From: Colletotrichum lupini
Taxonomy: Eukaryota; Ascomycota; Sordariomycetes; Glomerellales; Glomerellaceae
Length of the DNA stretch: 64,000 bases
Assembly (NCBI RefSeq): GCF_023278565.1
Contig: NC_064680.1
Coordinates: 1,612,001-1,676,000 of the forward strand
Direction of reading: 5' to 3'
In this document: positions 1-14,526 of the stretch, piece by piece
Numbering within the stretch: position 1 is the first letter of the stretch
How the letters are laid out: each line of letters opens with the position of its first letter
The notes under the pieces: generated by a model
Databases searched by the model: none
Seen by the model: only the letters and a program-made list of their open reading frames with translations
Told to the model about the DNA's origin: nothing
Translations under genes and position numbers: made by a program

Positions 1-2581
1 ATGCCGCCGTAGTCGCCGTCATGGTGACCCACCTCCGCGACCCGCCGCGAACCCCCCGCTGCCCAGAAAGTCCGTCGGCCGAGCATGTCAAAAAGAGGTA
101 ACCCGGGGAGAAAGAGGTTTGTATGACCGGCTCTCGCTTCATTTAGGAGGGCAAAACGTCGAAAAGGTTGCCGTTCCCTAACTCCGGGTGATGATACCCT
201 TGCGTCAAGGGTGCCTCTGAGACGCGCAAACCCAGAACTCGGTTTGCGTCAAAATGCCCGCACGTCCCGCTCAAACGGTAGAGAAGGCAGACGCTTTACG
301 GACTCTGTGGACAGTTTCGTCCGGTCCCTCGACAAGGGCCATCGACGTTGGGTCTGTACGGATACGCTACTCTCTGCTGCCCTATCCGTAAGGGTAGTGA
401 ACATCAACCGGCTTGGTGGGGAGAGAAACGGTTGATCGGCCAGTAGGTGATGCAGGTTGACGCTTTGGGAGGAGGCTAAATCGCAAGTTCACTGTTTCCT
501 CGGCTTCGTTTTCTGCTACGCCCATGGCCCGAAAGACCGGGTGTTGTGCCATCACCGCTCCAACGATCGTCCACACCCTCATTCTACCGTCGACCCATGG
601 CAGTGCGTGGTCATGTGTACTCAAGGCTGGGGGGTTGCATTTTTGACGGTGAGGATTCGCTGTGCCTCGCTGACACCATTCAAATGCAATCAATTCTAAA
701 CCGTCAGCTTAGGCGGGGTAAGTAGCAAAGATGCCCTCTTCTTATCGTTGCCGCATATGCTGTGCAGCGCAGCGAGGTTGAAAGCTGCAAGGCGTATCAT
801 TATCCATGATGTTTGTCCATGAGAGAGCTGCCGTATAAGCCACTTCCGTTCTACTAAGAGTTGGCGATCCGGCTGTACAGCGGCAAGGATCAGAGACAGC
901 TCTGCAGCCACTCCGCCGTCCGACATCTCCAATCATGTCGTCAGAGTCTCTCGTCAAATCGTCCGACCACGAGTCCGTGCTGGGCGGGTTAGACGGGAAG
1001 CTAGCGTGACTCTGCCTGTCAGTAAGCCGACACTGATTTGTGATCAGGCGAATTAACTAGGTTAGGCTGTCATTATCGTGACTCTTAGCCACTTGGTCTC
1101 TGAAAATGATGGTGTGCAGCAGCAATTCGACCGAGTACCTATCCTACGACCGTAAGCAGCGTCAAGGGTGGGAATTTGAAGCTTCACAGGCAGATGTCTT
1201 TCGGTACTTGGTCGAGATGTATCTTCTCGAGCTATGTATTTTGGTACGAACGTAAGATCAGCCTTCCATCGCGTGTTTGACGAGTTTGGTATCGATGTTG
1301 CGCATCTAGGAAGCAATAGCAAGTAGCATCCTTGCTGGCGTTTCCTGATTGGAAATTTGCCCTGTCTGCCTTTCCAGGAGAGAGTTGAATGTCACAGTCG
1401 CCTGCGCTTAAAGTCATGTGTCATGCGCTTGGAAGCTACGGTGCCTTTGATCTCCTCGGGGAACGGCTGCCTCGGCCGATAACTCAGCTTCGTTTCCGCG
1501 TCCACCGCTTCATACAGCCTCCTCAAACTCGAAGCCTAGACTAGGGTTTCCTTCCGCCTAGGAGGACCTCGTGGTCGATTTCGTTACGATCGTTACGATC
1601 GTCGGAGTTGTAGAGGCATATACGGCGCCAAGAGGAATCCGCGACAGGCAAGAAGAGGGGCGGTAAAGGCAGAATACGAAATCTGCGCAAACGGCAGTAG
1701 AAGTTCATGATTCCAGCAGGTCGGGAACTTTGCAAAGCTAGTGCGGGCTTGGCGTGACATTGGGACTGAATCGTAACGTCGTATGCTCTCTGTTGCCCGA
1801 AGCCGAACAGCTGGGCTGGCGTATGCCAACGTGCCAACCAACTTGGTTTCCTTCGAGCTCGTTTCACTTGTCTCTGGCCTACTGTGTAAGTAAGCATCGT
1901 CAACCGTGCACGCTTACAGCAACTGTTGCCCATGGCTCATCTGGATCGCCACTTCGGCACCATGCCGTATTGGAGCTATGGCAATCCGGGACTGTCCCGG
2001 TGAATAAGACGGCGTTTATAAGCGTGCTATAGTCCGGTGTAGGAGCCCGACATATCCCTACAAGGCCCGTTTGGCGGACTTTCCGCCGGTCCGAAGGCGG
2101 AGCTCGGGATGACCTTGCCTTTCCCCAGCTTGCGTCAAGGCTTGGCCTGCACAATATCCCAGCAACACGTGTAGTGTGAATCTTTCTTGAACCATTGTCG
2201 CTTTCGTAATGGGCACCCAGCGGGGCTTTCTCGAAACAGCCGCGTATTCTTGCTTCGTACCCCAGATCTCGATGAGTTTGCGGTGAGAGTGTCCCATTAA
2301 CGTTGCGCATCTATTGCAAAGAGACTTGGCTAGTCTAGACACACGAAACGACGGGTGGATAATAGCGTGATTATCGGTCGAAGGTGGCCAAACTTTACGA
2401 AGCATGCCAACAAATGACAGTGACAGAGGTGTCAAATTTTCAAAAGTTGGTCCGAAGTGAGCTGCCATTGTGTCATCGGTTATTCATGCCGGTGAGCTGA
2501 GTGAGCTCCCCCCACGATGTGAAGTCACTTTGATCTACTCAGTTTTGTAGGGCCAAGGTATTCTTGCCTAGCGGCTAGTCT
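1..2581. other. Left-edge stretch without a supportable gene
   Basis: I read both strands and found only short overlapping open frames (up to about 136 codons). None has recognisable motifs, splice-linked partners or coding-like composition. Base composition is mixed, with no long simple repeats and no tRNA-like cloverleaf. It could be intergenic sequence or a strongly decayed element. The 3' flank of the first gene on the minus strand lies at its right end. Confidence 0.5.
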
Positions 2582-3622
2582 TCATGGTGCGTCCTCCTCG
2601 GCACCAGGGTTGGGCATCTGGGTAGAGCTGATCCAGTTCTCCATGCTGGCTTGACCTGCAGGCTGCTTGGCACCCCCAGCTGCAGTCGACGATGCTAATC
2701 TTAGACCTTGGCGCTTCTTGACAACGAGGCAAAGCACACGACCGTAGATCGCGAAACCTTCATAGGAGACATCCATTGCCATCTTCTTCTTGTCGTCGCC
2801 GTCTTCCTCTAGGTCGGACCCAGTCTCTTGCTTCTTGACACGCTTGGACGGCCGGGGAGCATCGTCGTCGGAGTCTATCTCAATCGCCGAAGCCTCGGCG
2901 CCAGCATCATTGTCCGAGGTCGTCGCGTAGTCGGCATCTTGATCATCGCGAGGTTCTCCGCGCTGTCTTTTTGATCGCCGAGGCCGGCTTGTTTCATCGA
3001 CAGCGGGGATGCGGGAAAGGCCGGTAGTGTCGTCCTCGGATTCACTTTCCTGCCGAATAGGCACCGTACCAGCGACTGCCTCGGACTCTATGTCTAGATC
3101 AATAGGTACGTCATTCGTTTCGTTTATCAGTTTGTTGGAGTTTGACTGCAACTTCCCGGGCGCTTTGTCGCGGAAGTGCTTGTGCTTAGTGAGCAGCGAA
3201 TGGCGCGTACTTGTCTCGGTCAAAAACATGGAGACCTCAAACTCATCTGGCAGATGTCATGATCAGCCAACTTTATTCGGTTCGAGAAATGGTCTGGACC
3301 GGGCTGATTACGACGGCGAGGGTTGGGTTGGGTTGAGCGGGATGGTGACAGTGAGTGAGGCTTCGAAACAGGACGACCAACCTTGGACAACAACATCCTT
3401 GATAGTCTTCTTTTTAGAACTCTTCTTCTTTGCCCTTTCTCTCTCCTTCTCTTCACGTAGTTTTGGTAACACCAATGGACGGACGCTCTCGATGACCTTG
3501 GGTAAGATGGGGTTCCGAGGATTGAGAAGCCAGCTTTGTGCCAATGCCGGATTGTCGAGATAGATGCGACACTCGAGAACGGAGTATTTTGTGATCCTCA
3601 AATATCGGCGTAGAGGCGCCAT
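2582..3622 (-). CDS. Conserved-looking small nuclear protein, function unknown
   Basis: Two exons on the minus strand (3382-3622, 2582-3246) joined by a 135-bp GT-AG intron encode 301 residues. The splice keeps the frame across a clean junction (...VVVQ/DEFEVSMF...). The N-terminal 60 residues are hydrophobic and ordered-looking (PLRRYLRITKYSVLECRIYL). A very basic Lys/Arg/Glu stretch of helix type follows. The C-terminal half is acidic and Ser-rich with short basic clusters (KRVKKQ) that could serve as nuclear localisation signals. I do not recognise the family. Composition suggests a nuclear or chromatin-associated protein, but that is inference. The ATG at 3622 is the first in frame and faces the plus-strand isoleucyl-tRNA synthetase gene across 673 bp. 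Confidence 0.75.
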
Positions 3623-4295
3623 CGTTGCTGTTTCCTATGAGACGCAGTTGCAGTGAGGCTCGTGCAGCATGAACTCAAGCCTGGATTCGAGGTGGTATTT
3701 TGCTCAGACGTGGAGAGATGGCTTTCTGAAGAGGTCTATGCTCAATACGACGTGGTCGAGTGGTGCGCGGAAACCGAAGGGAACTCGAGGTAGTAAGTGA
3801 TCTGAGGAGCTTTCAGAAGAAAGGTTATGATGAAGTTGATGTCGAAGGTGGAAGGATTGTAGATGAGTGAAGGTTGCCCTGACTGCACGTCGTGACGTCG
3901 GATGAGAGCTGCCCCACCTGCACATAAGTACCTTTCCTAGTTTAAAGCGTGTGCTTTTGCGGATGGGTAAGGGACGTATACTTGAGAAGCCGCGCGCTGC
4001 AAGTACTACCAGTAGCATTCTCCCTGTCCTGCAGCAGCAGTGCCCCGTGCAGTTGCTCCCGCGGGGCGGCGACTGCACGCAGCACGCAGCACGACACTGG
4101 ATGCGCCTGCCGCCAGTGACCTCAGGCAATTAACAAGGACCCACTTAGAATTTCTCGGAATCGCGTCGTCCAGCTCCGGTGCCGCGTCCAGAAGCTCCGG
4201 CTTTCGACTTTCTCATCCAATGGCCGAACCTCAAAGACCGCACCGCAGTTCGACTCTCTGTTCCTCTCCTTCGTAGTGATGCTGACAAAGCGATC
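3623..4295. promoter_or_regulatory. Shared divergent promoter region
   Basis: This is the 673-bp interval between two divergently transcribed start codons, the unknown nuclear protein (minus) and isoleucyl-tRNA synthetase (plus). Both promoters must lie here unless one has a long leader. I see no strong open frame or repeat. No specific operator is called. Confidence 0.5.
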
Positions 4296-7285
<2,990 letters not shown>

Positions 7286-7874
7286 GAATAGAAAAGAAGG
7301 ACGTGTACATGTAACAACAGCTAGCCCCCTCAAACAAAAAAATCAATATACCCTCATCAGGAAATTTCACTTTCGAGGTCGACATTATGATATGTCTTCT
7401 ATCTTCCGTCTCCCATATTGGTAGCCTACGCGCAATCGTAACGAGTAATCGGACGACCTAGGTGCGATAACCGAGTGGTTGAATCAAAAATTGTCAATAC
7501 CACCTCTTTCTTATGTTGGTAATTAATCACTATCATTCCTAGAATTAAAAATCATCCTAGTTTCGTTCGCTGTATACCCTGGGAGTTTGCGTTCGATATT
7601 TTGCACCTTTCGAATCCTTTTCCAAAGTCGAAACCATTTCGAGCAATGCGCATACACATACACCGGCCCTTAGCTCGCCAGGAAAGACATCGTAAAATGA
7701 AATAAAGGAAGCAACTATACACTCCAATAGCTAGGAATCGGTAGAAAGATAAAGAGGAACACGAAACAATCAACGAAGACGAAAGACCCAGACGAAGGCG
7801 AAGACGTCGAAGAAAAAAGATTGGCTTTGGCCATTATGGGAGTGCTTTGTGCCTCCACCGTCATCAATCATCAC
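7286..7874. other. 3' flank of isoleucyl-tRNA synthetase and tRNA upstream region
   Basis: This is an AT-richer stretch between the synthetase stop codon and the tRNA gene. It presumably holds the synthetase 3' UTR and polyadenylation signals. I see no protein-coding frame of note. Confidence 0.5.
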
Positions 7875-7973
7875 GGAAGGGTGGCCGAGTTGGTTATGGC
7901 GCCAGGTTAAGGTCAGCTTAACATCTGTTTCCTGGTGGGGCAACCCGCGCGAGTTCGAGTCTCGTCCCTTTCA
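7875..7973 (+). tRNA. tRNA-Leu(AAG) with a 17-nt intron
   Basis: A full cloverleaf can be folded by eye. The acceptor stem is GGAAGGG (7875-7881) with CCCTTTC (7966-7972) and discriminator A (7973). The D stem is GCC/GGC, and the anticodon stem is CCAGG (7902-7906) with CCTGG (7931-7935). The loop TT-AAG-G places anticodon AAG at 7909-7911. An intron of 17 nt (7913-7929) sits one base 3' of the anticodon, the canonical position for eukaryotic tRNA introns. A long class II variable arm (GGGG...CCC) and a T arm GCGAG-TTCGAGT-CTCGT follow. The long variable arm and the D-loop sequence TGGCCGAG fit leucine. It should read CUU and, with inosine at position 34, CUC. Mature length is 82 nt before CCA addition. 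Confidence 0.95.
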
Positions 7974-7978
7974 TTTTT
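7974..7978 (+). terminator. RNA polymerase III terminator of the tRNA gene
   Basis: TTTTT begins one base after the discriminator position, and a second T run starts at 7982. This is the expected polymerase III stop for the tRNA-Leu gene. Confidence 0.85.
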
Positions 7979-8380
7979 CGCTTTTTTGACAATCTCCAAG
8001 ACAAAAATGCCTCTAGAAAGCATTGAGCGAACGCCATTTTGGTTTTCTTTGCGACATTGAAGTCATGTTCTTTTCATTTCGTCCTGTTGTTGTGAATACG
8101 CCTTGCAGCACCCGCGAAACACGGATCACAATCGTTTGGCCAAACCACCCACCAAAAGTCTGGGGACGAACAATACCCATTCCAATTCTGGAAAAAGTGC
8201 TTGTCAATTGTGCGCCGGCCCTAGCTAGTTAGGTGAATACCGGACGCATCAGGGAGATGTATATATATACAAGAGTTTAATAATGCCATCTAGGTTCTGC
8301 TTCCTCTCTGTCCCCCTAATCATCTTACACCAGAGCCCGGAATCAAGAACCCATAGGTTCCTCGACCTCGCCGCCGCTTT
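7979..8380. other. Intergenic stretch between tRNA and D-lactate dehydrogenase
   Basis: No gene is supported. The right part is likely the 3' UTR of the minus-strand D-lactate dehydrogenase. Confidence 0.45.
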
Positions 8381-10504
8381 TTACCACTGGCTCACCTCGC
8401 CAGCCTTGGGCGGCTGTACTCTGACGATCTTATCGCAGTTGAGCAGGCAGAGGGGGTCAAGAGCCTTCTTGATCTGTGACGAAGCATCATGTTAGCACTT
8501 CAGTTCCCAGGCAATCATAAGCACCGAAGGGGGGAACTCGCCTGTCTCATGGTATCGACGGTAGATTCGCCCAGCTCGTGCGGGAGGTAATCTCTCTTGA
8601 CGAGTCCGACGCCATGCTCACCCTATCAGCCATGTTAGCGAATCTCGGATACTTCAACGGGCTAGCCAAAGGTCTGACGACAACATACCGTGACGGTGCC
8701 CTCCATCTCGACAGCTCTCTTGACCATGTTATGAACCAGGTGTTCGGCCCTCTTGCGCTCCTGGTCATTGTAAAGCAGAATGGCTGACATCAAAAGTTAG
8801 CACTCTCTCCTTCAAAACATTCGCGTCCCCCACGCATGACCAAAAAAAAAAGGAACTCACTGTGGAAGTTTCCATCCCCAACATGCCCAACAATGGTGCC
8901 AAAAAGCCCACTCTTGGCCATGGCCTCCTTGGTCTCCTCAATAATGTCAGGCAACCGGCTCGTCGGCACCGCAACGTCCCCAGTCCAGACGTGATCCCCC
9001 TCGCGCCGGACCGCCATCGTGCTCCACAGCGCCTCCTTCCTCGCGCTCCACAGCTCCTGCTGCTCCTCCTCGTTCTTGGCGAAATCAAACGTCTTGCTGC
9101 CCGTCTTGCTCGCGAGCTGCTTCACCAGCGCCACCTGCTCCTTGACGCCCGTCTCCGTGCCGGCGAACTTGAAAAACAGCGTCGGCGCCTCGGCCCACGC
9201 CTTGCTCGTCATGCCGGCCTTGTTGATGCACTGCATCTGCAGGTCGTCCAGGATCTCCACCGCCGCGACCGGGATGCCGGCGGCGACGACCTTGGCGACG
9301 CAGTTGGCCGCGTCGCGGATCGTGGGGAAGGCCGAGACGGCGACCGAGGTGGACGCGGGCTTCGTCGTAACTTTCAGGGTGGCCTCCGTCACGAGGCCCA
9401 GGGTGCCCTCGGACCCGATGAAGAGCTTGGTGAGGTCGTAGCCGGCGGAGCTCTTGCGCGGGCGCTGCCGCGTCTTGATGATGGTGCCGTCGGCCAGCAC
9501 GACCGTCAGGCTCAGCACCCACTCGCGCATGGTGCCGTAGCGGTAGGCGTTGGTGCCGCTGCATCCGGTGCCAATCATGCCGCCAATCATGGCGCCCGGG
9601 CCCGGGTCCGGCGGGAAGAACAGGCCCGTCTGCGCCAGCTGGTCGTTGAGCGACTCCCACCCGACGGCGGGCTGCACCACGACGTCGAGGTCCTCCTGGT
9701 GCAGCTTGAGGACCTTGTTCATGCGCCCGAAATCGATCGAGATGCCGCCGCGCGTGGGCGTGAAGTGGCCCTCGAGGCTGGTTCCGCCGCTGTAGCCGAC
9801 GACGGGGATGCGCCGCTGGTGGCAGATCTTCATGATCTCCGAGACCTCCTCGGTGGTGCTGGGGAAGACGACGCAGAACGGCCGCTCGTCGGGCTTGGCC
9901 GAGTGCGAGGACCACTCCGAGTTGGCGTGGTGTTCGAGGTCGACCTTTGTGGTGCTGACGTGCTCCTTGCCGACGATGCCGACGAAGTCGGCCCAGGCGG
10001 CCTCGAGGTTCTCCTTGTTGAGCTTGTGGACCGGCGCGATCGTCTTGGCTAGCGGCAGGGTCGATTCTTCGCTGGGGCTCGGGGGCACGAGGGTGCCTAG
10101 GTAGTACGACACTCCCATCGTGGTGAGTAGCACTGCCAGCACGCAACGGCGCATTAGCTGCTGTGACAAGTCTTGTTGCAACGTCTCGCCGCCCCGGAAC
10201 ATCAGGACTTACCGAAAGTGTACGCCAGATTCCTGCTATTCCCCGTCTTCTCTCGCTCGGCAGCGAACCTCTCCCGCTCCGCCTTCTCGCGCGCCAGACG
10301 CTGGGTGATGCTGCCGACGACCTGACCCTGAAATGTCCGGCCCTTCTGCTTCTCCTCAGTGTTGCTCGGCGTGCCGCGCTCACTCGACATATGCCGTGCG
10401 GTAGCACCATTGGCGAGAGCGACGCATCGCCGGCGCGGGGCCGGGCTTGCGGTCCTGAGGCTTTGCAGAGCTGCCTGGGGAGCTCGAGCTCTGATATGCG
10501 CCAT
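8381..10504 (-). CDS. DLD1: D-lactate dehydrogenase (cytochrome), mitochondrial
   Basis: An FAD flavoenzyme that oxidises D-lactate to pyruvate and passes electrons to cytochrome c at the inner mitochondrial membrane. Five exons on the minus strand (10213-10504, 8861-10132, 8689-8783, 8542-8622, 8381-8473) give 610 residues. Residues 1-97 form an Arg/Ala-rich presequence, and a hydrophobic segment at about 98-112 (VLLTTMGVSYYLG) looks like a membrane anchor. The FAD-binding type 4 domain follows (PSTTEEV, GYSGGTSLEGH, IGGMIGTGCSGTNAYRYG, LFIGSEGTLG). Next is the FAD-linked oxidase C-terminal domain with the conserved GHVGDGNFH and TGEHGVG motifs. Intron 1 has its branch site CTAAT about 20 nt before the acceptor. 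The last intron begins with GC instead of GT (see findings). The 3' end faces the tRNA and synthetase genes. Length is close to fungal DLD1-type enzymes. Confidence 0.96.
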
Positions 10505-11403
10505 TGCGCCTATGTTCGACTCGGCGGTGGTGTTGATGGACGAGGTGTGTCAGGAATGCGGTACAGATTGCGGTACGAGCTTCTTCGATTGATCAGAAGT
10601 TGAAGAGGGGATAGGCTTCGAGCCATCCGGGTTCGGAGCTCTGTAGAAGTCGAGAGGAGGGGATGGTGGCTTCGTTGGAGGAGCTGTACTGCGTACGCGG
10701 GCGAACGACTGCGAATAGTAGTGCAGGTAAAGATTATTTGTAGCTGGGTGGAGCTGCATCCGTCTTAGCACTTCTGGAGCTCGGATGGCGAAATGGAATC
10801 CATGCAAGCCGCCTGCAGCAATGGAACTGGAGCAGAAAGTGCACCCTGCGAGCCTATCGGGGATAAGGATTGGCCGGCCCGGAAGCGGGGAAGGGTTGTG
10901 CGGTGGGGGCTGCCGTAGTACCGTGGTATGCCCGCGCCGGTGTGGAACTCCACTTCTTCACCGTCTGGCCCCCCCTTCCGTCCGCTTATCCAAGGCCGAG
11001 GATAACTCTGGCTAATGGAATGGCGTGCTAGCGAGGTCGGAGACACCCATGGTCCATTATGTTGGGTGCACAGCAGACAAGAACATGCCATGGCTGACTG
11101 TTTATGGCTTGAGATTCCGTGTTGATTACATACCAACTTGGGAAAGCATACTAAGTCGGCACGGATAAGCCCCGAGACTCCCGATACAATTGCCGTGAAC
11201 TTCCTCGTCATCATTTCCACATTTCAACGACTGTCACCGGCCTGCCTGTAAGGAATGGAAGATCTCTCAAAGTACAGAACTCCATGAATCCAATCCTATA
11301 GATCCATACACCTCGTTATATCAAACATGCGCCCCATTGTCCGTAGAAAGCCTCCCCAAAGTATCTAATCTCACCTTATAATAAGGTAGTCTCTCGAAGC
11401 ACC
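10505..11403. other. Upstream region of D-lactate dehydrogenase and 3' flank of the Clr5 gene
   Basis: About 900 bp separate two minus-strand genes. The left part must contain the dehydrogenase promoter and the right end the 3' UTR of the Clr5-domain gene. No supported open frame lies between them. Confidence 0.5.
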
Positions 11404-13811
11404 TTAAGTCTTCCATCCAGGGATAAGCTGCACATTAAACGTCGGCGTCCCAAGCCCCCCAGCAGCCCCCCTCAAATGCGCCAAATACGCAGCAAGCTCC
11501 CCGTCCTGCTCGATCGCCAACGGCATCTCCCCGCCCTTGCCATCCTTCAACACCCCCTCCAGCCGTAGACAAATCGCCCCCGGGAACTTACTCGCCGCCG
11601 CGTGCCGCAGCTCCTGCACGGAATGCGAGCTTAGCGTCGCGATCCAGATGGTCGTAGTGGCCATGAAGGTGGAGGAAGGGTGGAGGCGTAGGTAGACGGC
11701 TATGCTCGTGGTAGACGGAGGCTGCGGCTGCGGGTGCTGGTGCTGTGGTAGAGGTGACGACGGTGCGTGGAAGACGGGTTGTTGCTGCTGCTGCTGCTGT
11801 GCTGCGGCGGCAGCAGCTACGGCGTATTGCTGCGCGTATTGCTGGTCTACAAACGCCGCCTGCGCGTCGGCTGCTAGGAGGAGAGACGAGCCCATGTGGT
11901 GGGTTTCCAGCCCCATGTCCGGCTGCCCGAGGAGCGCCGATGAGAGGATCCTCGCCGCGGAGTGGCCCATCGGGTCGGCGGCCGCGGCGGCCTGGACCTG
12001 CATCGACACGGTGGGCATGAGCATCTGCGGCTGCTGGCTTGCCCCCGAGCCGGGCACGAGTCCCATAGACGGCGGTACGGATACCTGGCTGGCATCGACG
12101 TACTGGCCGCCGCCCAAGTCATCCTCGTCTTCCAAAGCATCAGCCATTTCTGGCTGTGCGGACTGGGCCCGGATCTGAATTGCCTGGACATCCTCTTGCC
12201 GTTTCGCGTCGTCGCGGACTAGTTGCGTCTGTTGCGTGACTCCTCGTTTCTGTGGCTGCTCCCGCCTCGAGGCATCATCCCTCAACCTCTTCATCACATC
12301 CTTCGCAAGAACATCCAAAGCCCGCACCTTTTCAGCGTGAGCGTGAGCATGCACTGAAGAAGCACCGCCGTCTCCTTCGTCTCCTTCGTCCCCCGGCGGA
12401 GCGAGAACTCGCCGTACCAGCTCCGACCCAGCCTCCCACTCCGCCTTCAGCTCCGCCCACTGCGCCGGCCCAGCCTCAGACTTGCAACCGAGCCCCTCCC
12501 GCTTCAATATCCTCTCAAACGCCGCGCGGAGATCCCTCGCCTCCTCCGGGTTGACGCCCAGGATATTTTTCGCCTCGGCGAGCGTGAGCCGCTTCTCCAG
12601 CGTCCGCGCCCGCTTCGTGATGTCCGTACATATAACGTCGAGCGCCAATTTCTTGGACTCGTGGTTGTTACTGCTGCGGTTGTTACTGCTGTTGCTGTTG
12701 CTGTTGCTGTTGCCGTTCGCATCCCCAGACTCCTCGTCGTCCCACATCACTGCTCTCAGCCGCGGCGTCTCCCTCACAAGCCGGGCCTTGACGGCCTCCC
12801 ACCTCTCCGGCCCGGCGATCGTCTTCTTGACGATGCCGGCTTCCTCGCAGAGCTGCGCAAACGTGACCCGCACCTGACGATATACGTCCGTCTCCAACCC
12901 GAGGATGGCTTTTGCGTCGTCGAGCGTGGTCTCTGAAGGGAAGCGCGGGGCGATGGAGTGTTGCGAACCATGAGATGACGCGGCCTCCCAGGCTCGCAGC
13001 CGCCGCCTCTTCCTCCTGTTGTTGCTGCTGTTATTGCCGTTGCTCTCCTTGCCCCCCACCGCGTCGTCGTCTTCGTCGCCCTCGCCCTCGCCCGGCAGCG
13101 ACGACCCCAGCATCTCCCGATCCGTAGGAGTACCAGGCGTCACAACCCCCTCACCACCCCGGCTCCCAAAGCCGTCGTCGATAGTAACCACAGATGCTCC
13201 CCGCCGACCAGAACCCGCCACCACCTCCTCCTCGTCCCCATTACCCTCCCTAGACCGCTCCCCATTCGCAGCCTTCAAAAGCCACCGGTTCCTCGTCCTC
13301 ACGCGAATCAGCTCGCGCTTCTTGATGTCGAACCCATCCTCCCTCAGCACGGCCAGCATCTCTCCCTGCGTCAGGTTCCGCTCCCACAGCTCCTTGACGC
13401 GCGCGACCAGCCGGCCGTTCTTGTGCGCAGGGTTCTGCTTGGACGGGAAATCCCACTTGCGGAACTGGGTCTGGAAGGCTCGTTTGCTGTACCATGTGTG
13501 TGAGCGAGCGACATGTGTAGTCCGACAGCCTTTACTTTACCCCGGATTCGGCCCCGGCCCCGGCCCCGGCCCCAGTCCCGGTTCCGTTGTGAAACGGGGG
13601 TAAGCTTTGCCGGATGTGGATCGGGCAGTCCGGCCGGCGAGAGGAACCACGAAGACCATAGGGGAGCAGAGATGGATAAAGAGACTCAAACTGACCAGGG
13701 CGCAAAGTCATGGTGCATTTTTAGGTACATCATGATGTCCTCGAGGGACCTCTTCTCGTTGATGTAGAGCTGAAAACATAGCTTCTCGTGGGCATCCCAA
13801 TCGTATACCAT
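11404..13811 (-). CDS. Clr5-domain protein with polyglutamine tract
   Basis: Two exons (13696-13811 and 11404-13486) encode 732 residues; the 209-bp intron contains a GGCCCC repeat. The N-terminal 55 residues (YDWDAHEKLCFQLYI ... KRAFQTQFRKWDF) match the fungal Clr5 domain, a short helical module named after fission yeast Clr5 and found in proteins of unclear, possibly chromatin-related function. Downstream are low-complexity acidic and Asn/Ser-rich linkers. Three similar repeated segments each carry a 'LxxAKxILG' theme (DDAKAILGLE, AEAKNILGVN and a related Asp/Ala-rich segment), so internal duplication is possible. A polyAla-polyGln block precedes a folded C-terminus (residues about 640-732). 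The splice was chosen because it joins the two halves of the Clr5 domain in frame. Role inferred only from the domain: possibly transcriptional or silencing-related regulation. Confidence 0.88.
13551..13573. repeat. GC-rich hexamer repeat in the Clr5-gene intron
   Basis: Almost four copies of a GGCCCC-type hexamer lie inside the only intron of the Clr5-domain gene, followed by degenerate copies. On the coding strand this reads as GGGGCC repeats, which could form G-quadruplexes. Confidence 0.7.
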
Positions 13812-14526
13812 GCCTCTAGATTTCCTCTACAAGTCGTGTCTTGTAATAATGCGTCTTTGGCTGAATGGGGGAGCGTCGACGATGCGCAAGTGGTTAGTTG
13901 AGTCAGCCGTACTGTGCCAAGATCATGATGCACGGTAGCGAAGACTGTCTGATTGTCTTATCTCAGTCTTATCGCGTTCTTATCATTGTCTTTACCGAAG
14001 TACCTTTTGCTCGGTGAGCTTCGGTGAGCTTCGGTGAGAAGCTGTACGTCCACTAAGTGTCATGGCTGTATCTCTCGGGAACTTGGTCATCGATCCCGTT
14101 AATCGGCTTCATAATGAGTAAGTAACTTGATTAAACCAAGATTTCAGAATCTCCAAGTTTCTGACAGCAATTAAGAACCAAGCCAGTCCCTGATACACGC
14201 CGGGCCGCTCCGCATGGACGTTGATCACTCTACCATTCCGGACCTCGGTACCGGTTGTAAGCGCTCTTCCCCTCCATCTCCAACCTTTGACCTCGAACCC
14301 AAAGACGGCGGCAAAGCGCATCCACGTAAAAGTTGGCTTCCATCTACATTATCCCCTACCTCCATCCCCTACAATCCTGTCAATCTGAGTAGTTCAACCT
14401 CCATCAAAAACCACAAGTTCCATCACAAACAGTCTCACCACCAACCTCATCACCACGACCTCAACTCCACATCCGATACATCATCAACCACAACCCTCCA
14501 AAACCTCCAAGAACCCATCACCAACA
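13812..14526. promoter_or_regulatory. Divergent promoter region with a 10-bp direct repeat
   Basis: 715 bp separate the start codons of the minus-strand Clr5 gene and the plus-strand enoyl-CoA hydratase/isomerase. A 10-bp unit TCGGTGAGCT is repeated almost three times in a row at 14011-14038. The last 200 bp before the plus-strand start are CA/CT-rich with many ATCA/ACAA repeats, as is usual for fungal leaders. Confidence 0.5.

Noticed and set aside
8862..10052. 396-codon plus-strand frame opposite the D-lactate dehydrogenase
   Set aside because: It is antisense to a well-supported FAD enzyme, and its Ala/Arg/Asp-rich composition is a shadow of GC-biased codons.
9085..10410. 441-codon minus-strand frame overlapping the dehydrogenase in another frame
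   Set aside because: Arg/Gly/Pro-rich shadow; the true frame carries all FAD-binding motifs.
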